Source of the DNA: Aquibacillus saliphilus | Lineage (GTDB): Bacteria; Bacillota; Bacilli; Bacillales; Amphibacillaceae | DNA: 64,000 nucleotides | Assembly: GCF_020404745.1 (NCBI RefSeq) | Contig: NZ_JAIZAP010000004.1 | Location: 160,151-224,150 of the forward strand | Direction: 5' to 3' | In this document: piece after piece, positions 16,311 through 25,455 of the stretch | Layout of the letters: each line of letters starts with the position of its first letter | Position numbering within the stretch: the stretch's first letter is position 1 | The notes under the pieces: generated by a model | The model's input: only the letters and a program-made list of their open reading frames with translations | Told to the model about the DNA's origin: nothing | Database searches by the model: none | Position numbers and translations under genes: made by a program

Positions 16311-16832
16311 TTGAAATTAGAAGATGCCTTGAAAACTGTCGAGGTACTGTCTGGCATGAATCATATTACGAATCAACAGAAGAAATTATATGATAGAGCC
16401 GAAAACTTATTAAAACAATATAAAGGAGAAGATAAAATGACAACACCATCAAAAACAAGTTATGAGCAAGCATTAGAAACTGCAAAGAAATATGAGAAAC
16501 GCCAACGTGAATTAAAGTATATTGATGATCAATTAAGTGCTAAACTACAACAATTTACTCAGGTTAAATTTAGAGTTAATACGTCACGTAGAGAAGTTAC
16601 ATTTGCTGGAATTGTTAATGGAGAGTTAAAGTTGACTACTTCTAAATGCAGTGTAAATGATTGTTTTGAGGTTAATATAGGAAAATTGATAGCTGTAAAG
16701 AAAAGTTTAAAGGAAAAATTAGACGATGTAACTGATTTAGTTGAGAGTGAAAATAATATCACAGTTGATACAAGTGGATTCCAATTACGTGACCATATAA
16801 TTTCTAATCCTACTTGGACAATTTCTAATTAA
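16311..16832 (+). CDS. Phage coiled-coil protein with internal restart
   Basis: The 173-residue protein has a long charged helix (~20-100) then a β-rich C-terminus. TTG 16311 follows AAGGAAGGAGAG. A second start, ATG 16437, lies in the same frame behind AAAGGAGAA, so a 131-residue short form starting MTTPSKTSYEQAL could also be made. No family is recognised. A strong hairpin terminator follows. Confidence 0.55.
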   Translation: MKLEDALKTVEVLSGMNHITNQQKKLYDRAENLLKQYKGEDKMTTPSKTSYEQALETAKKYEKRQRELKYIDDQLSAKLQQFTQVKFRVNTSRREVTFAGIVNGELKLTTSKCSVNDCFEVNIGKLIAVKKSLKEKLDDVTDLVESENNITVDTSGFQLRDHIISNPTWTISN

Positions 16833-16848
16833 AAACTACCTTTTATCC

Positions 16849-16883
16849 AGAGAAAGTGGTCGGTAAAAAGGACTGCTTTCTCT
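16849..16883 (+). terminator. Hairpin terminator after the small-gene run
   Basis: AGAGAAAG pairs with CTTTCTCT across an 18-20 base loop region, followed by TTTAATAT. It separates the small-gene run from the recJ-nrd unit. Confidence 0.65.
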
Positions 16884-16916
16884 TTAATATAAATTAAATG
16901 AATAGAAGTCATACCA

Positions 16917-16950
16917 TTGACTTTTTATATAAATAGGATTATACTATAAT
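16917..16950 (+). promoter_or_regulatory. Strong sigma-A-type promoter of the recJ-nrd unit
   Basis: TTGACT (16917-16922), a 17-base spacer, then TATACT (16940-16945), overlapped by TATAAT (16945-16950). The spacer keeps most of the conserved core (TATAAATA..ATTATACT). Confidence 0.75.
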
Positions 16951-16982
16951 AGTACGTTAATTTAATAAGGAGAGTGGTAAAT

Positions 16983-18570
16983 ATAGAATGGAAATCTAAA
17001 AGCAGCGTTCCTTATGACGGAAATTTAAAAAGTTATTTATCACGGGTTAGGAACATTGATGATGTAAACTTATTCTTAAATCCAAGTAGTAAGAGTACAC
17101 ATAGTCCTTTATTATTGAAGAATATAAGGGAGGCGATACACAGGATTGAATTAGCTATTAAAAATAATGAGAAGATTGTTGTTGTAGCTGATCCAGATCC
17201 CTGACGGAGTATTATCAACGGTTATGATGGTAGATTATTTAAAACGACACACTGATAATGTTACATTCATTGCACATCAACGTTCAGAAGGTCATGGTAT
17301 TGGTAGTGATGATAACATACCAAAGGATACAGACTTATTATTAATATTGGATTCATCAAGTTCTGAAGCAGATGAGTGCAAAGTGCTATCTGAAACAATG
17401 GATATTGTAATTATTGATCACCACAACTTAGAAAGAGAAAATCCATATGTAATACTGGTTAATCAACAACAACAAGATAGTTACCCTAATCCATATAGTT
17501 GTGCAACATTGTTGGTATTTAAATTTATTGAGTTAATGGATTATACATATAATAAAGTTGATACAAATTATTACTTAGACTTAGTAGCTTTAACATTGTT
17601 ATCGGACAGTATGAATATGTTAATACCTGAGAATCGTTATTTTGTTTACAAAGGTATGCAGAAGATTAATAATGTAGGTTTGTTGGCATTAGTTAATGCT
17701 AGTAGGAATCAAAATAAAACTTTAACAGCACAGATATTCAATTTTGATATTATTCCAGTTATTAATACTACAACAAGAAATAATGAAATAGAAAAAGCAT
17801 TTAAGATAATGTTTGAGAAAGACTATTTCAAAGCTAAACGCATGGCAGATTCACTAATAAAATCCAACAAGGATCGCAAGCAGAGAATAAAAGAATTGAT
17901 GAAGCAGTATGAAAAAACAATGCAAGATGAAAAGTTTATTTATGTAGTTGACAAAGAAGCTACAAAAAACTATAACGGATTAGTTGCTCAAAAGTTATCG
18001 GATAAATATAAGAAACCTGCATTAGTATTGAAGGATAACGGAGAGTCATATCAAGGTAGTTATCGTTCTTATAATGGATTTGATGTACAAAGTTTCCTAA
18101 AGAACAACCCCTATGCTGAGTTTGCTGCAGGACATCCCGAAGCCGGAGGATCTGAAGTTAAAGTTGAAAACTGGGACAAATTTAAACAATACATAAATGA
18201 CAACATAGACGATGAATTATTTAAGTCTGTGATTGAATATGATATTGAGTTAACCGAAGATGATTTAACGTGGGAATTGGTAGAAGGGATATTGGAATTC
18301 GATCATGTGTATGGCAACGGTTCGACCAAAATTGTTGTAAATATAAATAATGTATTCATACATGAGAGAGAATTGTTTCCTCCTAATAAGCCTGAACATG
18401 TGAAAATTAAATCAGATAAACTAGACTTGATGAGTTTCAATGACAGTAAATATGCTAATGATGTCGGTGCGTTCGATGAAATTTCAGTAATTGGAACGTT
18501 AAGCATTAATGATTTTAAGAAAAACGAAAGACGAATTCAATTATTTATTGAGGATTATAGAAAACATTAA
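16983..18570 (+). CDS. RecJ-like DHH-family ssDNA exonuclease, apparent +1 frameshift
   Basis: Two frames together encode a ~528-residue RecJ/DHH protein like SPbeta YorK. The first frame ends at VVVADPDP then TGA (17202-17204). The second continues with DGVLSTVMMVDYLKRH, motif III-like LLLILDSSSSE, the DHH motif IIDHHN and the DHHA1-like C-terminus (YNGFDVQS, FAAGHPEAGGSEVKV). The break sits inside motif I (DPDxDG), exactly at CCC TGA C. A +1 slip from CCC to CCT would restore the frame. It may be programmed frameshifting, an inactivating mutation, or a sequencing error. The start is probably ATA 16983 (10 bases after AAGGAG), since GTG 16974 is one base from that site. Confidence 0.75.
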
Positions 18571-18584
18571 TAGGAGATGATTAG

Positions 18585-18818
18585 TTGGCAAATGTAACGG
18601 TCTATACTAAATATGGTTGTCCTCAATGTGAGATGACAAAAACTGTCCTACAAGGAGAAGGAATCGAATTTAATACAATTAACGTAGAAGATGATCAAAA
18701 TGCTTTAAACTATGTTAAAAATGAATTAGGGTTTTCTGCTATGCCAGTTATCATAAAGGATGGTATTGATCCAATAGTAGGATTTAATCCTGATAGATTA
18801 AAAGAGTTGCAAGATTAA
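18585..18818 (+). CDS. nrdH: NrdH-type glutaredoxin-like redoxin
   Basis: A 77-residue thioredoxin-fold protein with redox motif CPQC (C12, C15) and the cis-Pro segment SAMPVII (~52-58). It reduces class Ib ribonucleotide reductase. TTG 18585 follows AGGAGA. It heads the nrdHIEF block, and its stop abuts the nrdI start. Confidence 0.85.
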   Translation: MANVTVYTKYGCPQCEMTKTVLQGEGIEFNTINVEDDQNALNYVKNELGFSAMPVIIKDGIDPIVGFNPDRLKELQD

Positions 18819-19202
18819 ATGCTAGTTGCTTACCTTTCAATCACAGGTAATTGTAAGAGATTTGTGGACAATTTTGATGTTGAATCCATTGAGATAAATC
18901 CTGCAAATCCTTTAGTTAACGTAAATGAAGACTATATTGTAATTTCTCCAACTTATGAGTATGAGATAACAGAATCAATAAACGAGTTTGTAGAATATAA
19001 TGATAACCTTAAACATTTTAAAGGTGTTGTAGGAAGTGGCAATTATAACTTCAATGATTTATATATATTCACAGCTAAGGATTTATCAGAAAAATATAAA
19101 GTCCCAATATTACATGATTTTGAATACTTTGGGACAGACAGAGACGTGGAAATAGTTAAGGAGGTATTGGATAAACTTGCAATCACCAGAACTGAACAAT
19201 AA
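18819..19202 (+). CDS. nrdI: NrdI flavodoxin-like protein
   Basis: The 127-residue protein begins MLVAYLSITGNCKRFV, the FMN phosphate loop typical of NrdI (S/T-x-T-G-N). GVVGSGNYNFND and EYFGTDRDV follow. NrdI supplies oxidant to assemble the Mn2 cofactor of NrdF. ATG 18819 directly follows the nrdH stop with no clear ribosome site, suggesting translational coupling. Its end overlaps nrdE. Confidence 0.8.
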   Translation: MLVAYLSITGNCKRFVDNFDVESIEINPANPLVNVNEDYIVISPTYEYEITESINEFVEYNDNLKHFKGVVGSGNYNFNDLYIFTAKDLSEKYKVPILHDFEYFGTDRDVEIVKEVLDKLAITRTEQ

Positions 19203-21354
19203 ACCTAAAGAAGATACATATTTCACTTTGAACAATTTATTAAACATACCAAAAGACGATAAAATCCAATTAGGAAAGGATAAGGAAGCCGTAACAGCAT
19301 ACTTCTTAGAACATGTTAACCCGAATACAGTTTTCTTTTATACATTGGATGAAAAGTTAGATTATCTAATTGAAAACAACTATATTGAGGAAGAATTTTT
19401 AAACAAGTATGATAGAAAATTTGTAAAGAAATTGTTTCAATACGTTTATGATAAAAAGTTTCGCTTTAGATCATTTATGGGTGCTTATAAGTTTTACGGT
19501 AGGTATGCTATGAAAACAGATGACGGTCAACGTTACCTTGAAAGATATGAGGATAGACTGGCTTTTAATGCATTATATGGTGCTAACGGAAATAAAAAAT
19601 TAGCAATGGATTTAGCCGAGGAGTTAATAACACAAAGATACCAACCAAGTACACCAACTTTTCTTAATGCTGGTAAAAAGAGAAGAGGAGAGATGGTTAG
19701 TTGCTTCTTAATAACAATGGCTGACGATATGAATTCAATTGGTCGAGCAGTTAATTCAGCATTACAGTTATCGAAACTAGGTGGGGGAGTTGGGCTTAGT
19801 TTTTCAAATATTAGGGCTAACGGTGATCCGATTAAAGGAATTGAAAATCGTGCAAGTGGTGTCGTTCCTGTAATGAAAATGTTTGAAGATGCATTTACAT
19901 ACTCTAATCAGCTTGGGCAGAGGGATGGTGCTGGTGTCGTCTACTTAAATGTATTCCATCCAGACGTTGTTGATTTCTTAGCAGTAAGAAAAGAAAATGC
20001 AGACGAAAAAGTAAGAATTAAAACACTTTCATTAGGATTAGTTGTTCCTGATAAGTTTTATGAGTTAACTAAAAATGATGAGTTTATGTATTTATTCAGT
20101 CCACATGACGTTGAAAAAGAATACGGAATATCATTTTCTCACATTGACATTACAAAAGAATATAACAACTTAGTTAGTAATCCTAACGTTCGTAAATCAA
20201 AAATAAAAGCAAGAGATTTAGAAACAGAAATCAGTAAATTACAAGATGAGAGTGGTTATCCATATATAATTAATATTGACACTGCTAATCGAAATAACCC
20301 TGTATTTGGCAAGATAGTAATGAGTAATTTATGTACCGAGATATTTCAGACACAAAGGGAATCAGTTATTAATGATGATCAAACTTTTGAAGTATTAGGT
20401 AGTGATATTAGTTGTAATTTAGGTTCTACTAATATTGTAAATCTTATGGATTCACCTGACTTTGGAAAATCGATTAGAGTTGCTACAAGAGCTTTGTCTC
20501 AAGTGTCCGATAATTCATCCATTGATGTTGTACCAACGGTTAAAAATGGAAATGATTTATCTCATTCAGTTGGTCTTGGGGCGATGAATTTACATGGATA
20601 TTTAGCTAAGAATCAAATACAGTATGGATCGGATGAATCAGTCGAGTTTACAAGTGTTTATTTTCTTTTAATGAACTATTGGAGTTTGTATGAGAGTAAT
20701 AAAATAGCAAAAGAAAGAAAGAAATCATTCTACGAGTTTGAAAAGTCTGCTTATGCAAGTGGTAAATATTTTGATAAATATCTTAACAATGATTGGCATC
20801 CAAAACTAAATAAAGTAATTGAATTGTTTGAAGGTATTCATATACCAACTGTTGATGATTGGATTTCATTAAGAGATTCTGTTCAAAAACATGGTTTATA
20901 TAATAATTACCGATTAGCAGTTGCACCCACAGGATCAATTAGTTATATAAATGAATCGACAAGTTCCATACATCCAATTATTGAAAAAATTGAAGAAAGA
21001 CTAGAAGGTAAGACAGGTAAAGTTTACTATCCTGCTCCATATTTGTCAGAAGAAACAATACCTTATTATAAATCAGCTTATGATACAGATATGCGAAAAG
21101 TTATTGATGTTTATGCTGCAGCACAAGAACATGTTGATCAAGGATTGAGTATGACTTTGTTTATGAGGTCTGAAATTCCAGAAGGATTATATGAGTGGAA
21201 GAATGGTGGAGAGCAAAGAAAGACAACTAGGGATTTAAATATATTAAGAAATTATGCATGGAAAAGAAATGTCAAATCAATTTATTACGTCCGAACATTT
21301 ACTGATGATGGTGATGAGATAGGTGCTAATCAATGTGAGAACTGTTCAATTTAA
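19171..21354 (+). CDS. nrdE: Class Ib ribonucleotide reductase large subunit
   Basis: The ~727-residue enzyme has the substrate-site Cys region (EMVSCFLITMADD), GGGVGLSFSNIR, an effector/active-site Cys at CNLGSTNI, GLGAMNLHGYL, and APTGSISYINESTSS. The C-terminal redox pair is QCENCSI. With NrdF it reduces NDPs to dNDPs. It overlaps nrdI. AAGGAGG (19158-19164) is 6 bases from ATA 19171 and 12 from TTG 19177, so ATA is taken but TTG is possible. No intron or intein is seen, unlike SPbeta nrdE. Confidence 0.9.
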   Translation: MNLQSPELNNKPKEDTYFTLNNLLNIPKDDKIQLGKDKEAVTAYFLEHVNPNTVFFYTLDEKLDYLIENNYIEEEFLNKYDRKFVKKLFQYVYDKKFRFRSFMGAYKFYGRYAMKTDDGQRYLERYEDRLAFNALYGANGNKKLAMDLAEELITQRYQPSTPTFLNAGKKRRGEMVSCFLITMADDMNSIGRAVNSALQLSKLGGGVGLSFSNIRANGDPIKGIENRASGVVPVMKMFEDAFTYSNQLGQRDGAGVVYLNVFHPDVVDFLAVRKENADEKVRIKTLSLGLVVPDKFYELTKNDEFMYLFSPHDVEKEYGISFSHIDITKEYNNLVSNPNVRKSKIKARDLETEISKLQDESGYPYIINIDTANRNNPVFGKIVMSNLCTEIFQTQRESVINDDQTFEVLGSDISCNLGSTNIVNLMDSPDFGKSIRVATRALSQVSDNSSIDVVPTVKNGNDLSHSVGLGAMNLHGYLAKNQIQYGSDESVEFTSVYFLLMNYWSLYESNKIAKERKKSFYEFEKSAYASGKYFDKYLNNDWHPKLNKVIELFEGIHIPTVDDWISLRDSVQKHGLYNNYRLAVAPTGSISYINESTSSIHPIIEKIEERLEGKTGKVYYPAPYLSEETIPYYKSAYDTDMRKVIDVYAAAQEHVDQGLSMTLFMRSEIPEGLYEWKNGGEQRKTTRDLNILRNYAWKRNVKSIYYVRTFTDDGDEIGANQCENCSI

Positions 21355-21370
21355 AGGAGAGTGTTGAATA

Positions 21371-22324
21371 ATATTGGAACAATATAATGCAATTAACTGG
21401 AATGAAATAGAAGATATGGTCGATAAGGCTACATATGAAAAACTAACGAGTCAATTTTGGCTATCCACAAGAATGCCTGTATCAAAAGACTTATCAGATT
21501 GGAGAAGCTTACCTAGTATTGAAAAAAGATTAGTTGAGCGTGTGTTTGGCGGATTAACTCTGCTAGACACACTTCAATCAAGAGATGGTGTTCAGGCTTT
21601 ACGTAAAAATGTTAGGACAGAATTAGAGTTAGACGTTTTAAATAATATTCAATTCATGGAGTCGGAACATGCACGTAGTTATAGTTCTATATTTAGTACA
21701 TTGAATACTCCAAGAGAGATAACTGAAATATTCCAATGGACAAATTCAAACGAACTACTACAAAAAAAGGCAAAGATCATCAACGACATATATAAGGATG
21801 GTAATCATTTAGAGCAAAAGGTAGCCAGTGTATTTCTTGAATCATTTCTATTTTATTCAGGTTTCTATACGCCACTATACTACTTAGGGAAGTCACAACT
21901 AATAAACGTTGCTGAAGTTATTAAAATGATTTTGAGAGACGAATCAGTTCACGGTACATACATAGGGTATAAGTTTAAATTAGGATTTAATGAGTTAAGT
22001 AAAACAGAACAAGACAAAATGCAAACATGGGCTTATAATCTACTGTATGAGTTGTATGAAAACGAAATTAAATATACAGAATTGTTATATGACGAGATAG
22101 GTTGGACTGAGGATGTTAAGTTATTCTTGAGATATAATGCAAATAAAGCATTGATGAATTTAGGGTTGTCTCCATTATTCCCAGATCATAGAGATGATGT
22201 TAACCCCATCGTACTTAACGGATTGTCAACAGGGACGGCTAATCAAGACTTCTTCTCACAAGTTGGTAACGGCTATTTAATGTCCATTGTAGAAGATATG
22301 AACGATGATGATTACGACTATTAG
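21371..22324 (+). CDS. nrdF: Class Ib ribonucleotide reductase small subunit
   Basis: The ~317-residue protein has the metal-ligand pattern: D/E on GGLTLLDTLQ, EHARSYSSIF (ExxH), a later Glu, and RDESVHGTYIGYK (ExxH). It also has an acidic Tyr-containing C-terminal tail. It carries the Mn or Fe tyrosyl radical for NrdE. AAAGGAG lies 11 bases before ATA 21371 and 14 before TTG 21374; either may be used. It follows nrdE by 16 bases in the same operon. Confidence 0.9.
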   Translation: MLEQYNAINWNEIEDMVDKATYEKLTSQFWLSTRMPVSKDLSDWRSLPSIEKRLVERVFGGLTLLDTLQSRDGVQALRKNVRTELELDVLNNIQFMESEHARSYSSIFSTLNTPREITEIFQWTNSNELLQKKAKIINDIYKDGNHLEQKVASVFLESFLFYSGFYTPLYYLGKSQLINVAEVIKMILRDESVHGTYIGYKFKLGFNELSKTEQDKMQTWAYNLLYELYENEIKYTELLYDEIGWTEDVKLFLRYNANKALMNLGLSPLFPDHRDDVNPIVLNGLSTGTANQDFFSQVGNGYLMSIVEDMNDDDYDY

Positions 22325-22344
22325 TAAATTGGGGGTATGATAAT

Positions 22345-22962
22345 TTGAGCAAAATGGATGAGCAGATTCTTGTTACACCTAGAGAAAAAATATTTGAAAA
22401 CGAATCATTAGCATTTCAAGGTGTTAATTCGGATAAAGATAATTTAAATAAGGTTTTAGAAAATATAGAAACGAACTTTTCTGTTATGCGTAGAGGTGAT
22501 GCAGAAGATAATTTTAATTACAAACAACCTATTCCTTATGCTGTAGTGAGACGGGTGAATGAAGTATTTGTCTACAAACGTCTAACTGGTGGTGGAGAAA
22601 AAAGATTACATAATCAACTATCAATAGGCGTTGGTGGACATATGAACAAAATAAACACTGGCAACTTTGAAATCCAATTGTTTGAAAACCTTAGACGTGA
22701 GTTAGATGAAGAATTAGACATTCAAAGTTCAACTAAGAAGTTGGAAATTATCGGATTGATTAACGATGATGGAAATGAGGTCGGAAAAGTTCATATAGGA
22801 TTACTAGCAACTGTCGATTTAGACAGGAAGGCAACTGTTAAAGTTAAAGAAACAGAGCAACTTGAGGGTGAATGGATTAATGTTAAATCATTAGTTGATA
22901 CAGAAGTTTACGACAATCTTGAAACTTGGTCACAATTTGTAGCAGACATATTAAATAAATAA
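22345..22962 (+). CDS. Nudix-like phosphohydrolase of the nrd block
   Basis: The 205-residue protein carries a Nudix-type box (GGHMNKINTGNFEIQ, then LRRELDEELDI, ~93-122) with the RE..EE metal residues. The start GVGGHMN is typical of Nudix enzymes. The substrate is unknown; the position after nrdF suggests nucleotide clean-up. TTG 22345 follows GGGGG. A hairpin terminator follows. Confidence 0.75.
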   Translation: MSKMDEQILVTPREKIFENESLAFQGVNSDKDNLNKVLENIETNFSVMRRGDAEDNFNYKQPIPYAVVRRVNEVFVYKRLTGGGEKRLHNQLSIGVGGHMNKINTGNFEIQLFENLRRELDEELDIQSSTKKLEIIGLINDDGNEVGKVHIGLLATVDLDRKATVKVKETEQLEGEWINVKSLVDTEVYDNLETWSQFVADILNK

Positions 22963-22971
22963 CACAACTTG

Positions 22972-23002
22972 GGATATGGACATAAATAATTGTTCATATC
23001 CT
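22972..23002 (+). terminator. Terminator after the nrd block
   Basis: GGATATG pairs with CATATCC across an A/T-rich loop and is followed by TTTAACTTT, just before the next strong promoter. Confidence 0.6.
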
Positions 23003-23013
23003 TTAACTTTACC

Positions 23014-23042
23014 TTGACATATTATATAAATATAATTATACT
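23014..23042 (+). promoter_or_regulatory. Strong sigma-A-type promoter
   Basis: TTGACA (23014-23019), 17-base spacer, TATACT (23037-23042). The spacer holds TATATAAATATAAT, close to the conserved core. It drives the second small-gene run. Confidence 0.75.
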
Positions 23043-23108
23043 ATAATTAGGGTTAGATTAACGAGATAAAAGCAAGTTTTTATTAAGTCGGGAAGGAGGA
23101 CAAGAAAA

Positions 23109-23294
23109 ATGAAAAAGGTTATTTATAAAAATGAGTACAGTGAATTAGTTGCAGAAGCAGATGGAGGCGTTGTAACTCTAACACAATATCTTGATAGTGT
23201 TCAAGATGGGGTTATTTCAATTTATTATGATGAAGTGAAAGAGTTGAATGAATTTATAACATCTGTGATTAAAATTGAATCAAAAACAGATTAA
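23109..23294 (+). CDS. Small phage protein, paralogue of next gene
   Basis: A 61-residue β-α protein (MKKVIYKNEYSELVAEADGG...). AAGGAGG precedes ATG 23109. Its pattern VTLTQYLD...VISIYYDEVKELN aligns with the next protein, so the pair is a tandem duplication. Function unknown. Confidence 0.6.
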   Translation: MKKVIYKNEYSELVAEADGGVVTLTQYLDSVQDGVISIYYDEVKELNEFITSVIKIESKTD

Positions 23295-23326
23295 AATGAC
23301 GAATTCATAAGGAGATGTGATACAGG

Positions 23327-23494
23327 TTGAAGATTACTGTTTTCGAGACGGGAGAAGCTAAGTGTATTGCTGATTTTGATGGTGAACGCATAACTTTAAC
23401 CCAAGAAATATATGGGTATGGTGAAATTGATTCGATTACTTTATATGAGGATGAGTTAGATAAACTGTATAAATCTATTAAAAGTAAGGATTAA
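23327..23494 (+). CDS. Small phage protein, paralogue of preceding gene
   Basis: A 55-residue protein (MKITVFETGEAKCIADFDGER...). ITLTQEIYG and DSITLYEDELDKLY match the preceding protein. TTG 23327 is 12 bases after GGAG; no better start fits. Function unknown. Confidence 0.55.
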   Translation: MKITVFETGEAKCIADFDGERITLTQEIYGYGEIDSITLYEDELDKLYKSIKSKD

Positions 23495-23541
23495 ACAAAG
23501 ATAATGCCATATAATATTTGTTTTAAAGGGAGTTGAATACA

Positions 23542-23805
23542 ATAGACAAATTAGAAAAAGTGATTAATTATGATGGTGTTAAATACGATTGTGAATTTTA
23601 TATAGAGGATTCTTATGGAGGCTATTCTATCGAGTACAAACTTATAAATGCGGAAGAAGACACTCAATTAGAAGGGATGTTGACTTGTAGTAATTTCGAA
23701 AAACTATATGAGAGTATGATTGATATCTTGGATAGGCATTATGAGACTGTAAAACACAGCAAATTCTTTTCAGATTTTAGAAATTGGGATGGAGTAATTA
23801 AATAA
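23542..23805 (+). CDS. Small phage protein, unknown function (ATA start likely)
   Basis: An 87-residue α/β protein (DKLEKVINYDGVKYDCEFY...). AAAGGGAG (23524-23531) is one base from the in-frame TTG 23533 but 10 bases from ATA 23542, which is taken as start. No family is recognised. Confidence 0.55.
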   Translation: MDKLEKVINYDGVKYDCEFYIEDSYGGYSIEYKLINAEEDTQLEGMLTCSNFEKLYESMIDILDRHYETVKHSKFFSDFRNWDGVIK

Positions 23806-23839
23806 AAGACTTATTTTAAAAGGGAGAGGAGGAATAAAA

Positions 23840-24067
23840 TTGTTTGGAATATTTAAAAAGAAGCAAAAAGAATTAAATGTAGATGTAGAGAGTCATTTTA
23901 AGGAAGTGTTTAAACATGTAAAACCAGCAAAAGTAGGTGATGTTGCACCAAGAGGTTTATTTCCGACAGATGGAGTGTATGCAGTAAACGGAGGAAAGGG
24001 AAACAAGACTTTAGCAGAGACGACGGTTGAAGATGGGATTATAACTGATATAAAGAGGTTCGTATAA
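23840..24067 (+). CDS. Small phage protein, unknown function
   Basis: A 75-residue protein with a basic start MFGIFKKKQKEL and a glycine-rich middle (DGVYAVNGGKGNK). TTG 23840 follows GAGGAGG. The first residues resemble the start of the Cys-rich gene at 34639 (MFGKLFRRK). Function unknown. Confidence 0.55.
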   Translation: MFGIFKKKQKELNVDVESHFKEVFKHVKPAKVGDVAPRGLFPTDGVYAVNGGKGNKTLAETTVEDGIITDIKRFV

Positions 24068-24083
24068 AAGGAGGAATAAGTAG

Positions 24084-24261
24084 TTGGAGATAGCAGCAGA
24101 GGCATGGTTGCAATATTGGGGTGGAGAGTCAATTTATTGCGGATCGGAAAGATTAGATTTAGTAGTTAAATTTAAAGAATAAAGAGAATCAAAGACGGAA
24201 TTCAATGTCTAAGAAAATAAATAACATGGATAAGATTGATGTTAAAGTTACAATCAAATAA
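24084..24261 (+). pseudogene. Decayed copy of the following gene
   Basis: TTG 24084 behind AAGGAGG opens a 32-residue frame (MEIAAEAWLQYWGG...SERLDLVVKFKE) that stops at 24182. Farther on, after a frame break, an 18-residue frame ends KIDVKVTIK. The first part resembles MEVSAKL...MDRVSLIIKFRE and the second the tail FNITIK of the next gene. This is best read as a duplicate that lost its middle. Confidence 0.45.
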
Positions 24262-24279
24262 TTTAAGGAGGTTAAATAA

Positions 24280-24615
24280 TTGGAAGTGTCGGCAAAATTA
24301 AAGAAGCATTACTTCTCTGATCGGATGGATAGGGTAAGTTTGATAATTAAATTCAGAGAACCAAATAAACTATTCAAAACAATTTTAAAAAAGAATTTAG
24401 AGAATTGGTTGTGGACAATACATGACGAAGACATATATAAAGATTACGATGATTTTTTTGAACAATCATATGAATGGTTTAAGGATGATGTATTGGTGAA
24501 AGAAACGATTAAAAGATGTGTAGAAAAACACTTTATTAATCAGAAGGAAAACTTATCTCAGTTAGAAAAAGAGAAGGAAATGAAAACCAAGACGTTTAAT
24601 ATTACGATTAAATGA
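24280..24615 (+). CDS. Small phage protein, unknown function
   Basis: A 111-residue charged protein (MEVSAKLKKHYFSDRMDRVS...) ending TKTFNITIK. TTG 24280 follows AAGGAGG. It appears to be the intact relative of the broken copy just upstream. No domain is recognised. Confidence 0.55.
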   Translation: MEVSAKLKKHYFSDRMDRVSLIIKFREPNKLFKTILKKNLENWLWTIHDEDIYKDYDDFFEQSYEWFKDDVLVKETIKRCVEKHFINQKENLSQLEKEKEMKTKTFNITIK

Positions 24616-24626
24616 ATCAATTAACT

Positions 24627-24650
24627 CATATAAATAAAATTATATAATAA
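24627..24650 (+). promoter_or_regulatory. Conserved phage promoter/operator element, copy 7
   Basis: CATATAAATAAAATTATA is followed by TAATAA, 18 bases before the next start. No -35 hexamer is evident. Confidence 0.55.
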
Positions 24651-24667
24651 TAGAGGAGAGTTAATTA

Positions 24668-25006
24668 ATGGGTTCGAGCACAGAGGATGACGTTAAATTT
24701 TTTATGAATGGCGAAGAAGTTGGAAGTATGCAAACAGTTGAATCTGAATATAAACCTGAAAGAGAATTTAAAGATGGAGATAGTTTATTGGCATTCAATA
24801 GAGAATATTCGGTGACTATGAATGATATCCAAATTAACGAAGATTTTCTTGGTAAGATAAATGACGATAGTCGTACGTTTACTGTCATTGGTCAAGGTTA
24901 TGCTTTTCCTAGAGGCAATAAATTTCCTAAAAAGAAACGTATTCGTAAGAAGTGGAAGAAGAAATATTGCAAAGAATTTAAATTAGACGATTGTAGAATT
25001 GGATAA
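24668..25006 (+). CDS. Small phage protein with basic C-terminus
   Basis: A 112-residue protein with an acidic N-terminal two thirds and a very basic tail (FPKKKRIRKKWKKKYCKEF, ~85-104), which could contact nucleic acid. AGAGGAG precedes ATG 24668. Function unknown. Confidence 0.55.
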   Translation: MGSSTEDDVKFFMNGEEVGSMQTVESEYKPEREFKDGDSLLAFNREYSVTMNDIQINEDFLGKINDDSRTFTVIGQGYAFPRGNKFPKKKRIRKKWKKKYCKEFKLDDCRIG

Positions 25007-25036
25007 AATCTTGGTTTTGAAAGGAGGATAAAACAA

Positions 25037-25192
25037 ATGGAAGTAAAGGATTTAATTGTAAAATTGCTAGATATGCCTATGGATGCAAATGTATATTATG
25101 AAGGTGATTATACTGAAGGAGAAGTTGAACAGATTGAGTTTAAAGCAGTTTCACTATTGAGTGATAAAGTTGTTATTAAAATTGTTGAATAA
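25037..25192 (+). CDS. Small acidic phage protein
   Basis: A 51-residue protein (MEVKDLIVKLLDMPMDANVYY...). Its pattern resembles short phage proteins with a helix then β-strands, but no function is known. ATG 25037 follows AAAGGAGG. Confidence 0.5.
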   Translation: MEVKDLIVKLLDMPMDANVYYEGDYTEGEVEQIEFKAVSLLSDKVVIKIVE

Positions 25193-25223
25193 AATTTCCC
25201 TTTTATAAGAAAGGAGTGAACAA

Positions 25224-25421
25224 TTGAAATATTCATTTGGATTAGATGAAAAACAAAGTAAAAAAGCCGAGAAGTGGATGGAAGAAAAAGAAGCGTATGT
25301 TGGAGCAATTGGTGGACAGTTCACTTTCAGATTCACGCCAACGGGTTTAGGTACTATTGCTGTAATTTGTGATGACGAAAGTGGAGAAGAATTAAATTTA
25401 ACTGACTATGATGAGTGGTAA
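25224..25421 (+). CDS. Small phage protein, unknown function
   Basis: A 65-residue protein with an N-terminal charged helix and a β-rich C-terminus (GGQFTFRFTPTGLG). TTG 25224 follows AAAGGAG. No family is recognised. Confidence 0.5.
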   Translation: MKYSFGLDEKQSKKAEKWMEEKEAYVGAIGGQFTFRFTPTGLGTIAVICDDESGEELNLTDYDEW

Positions 25422-25455
25422 AATTATGATTTTAAATGAAAAAGGAGAATGTTAA

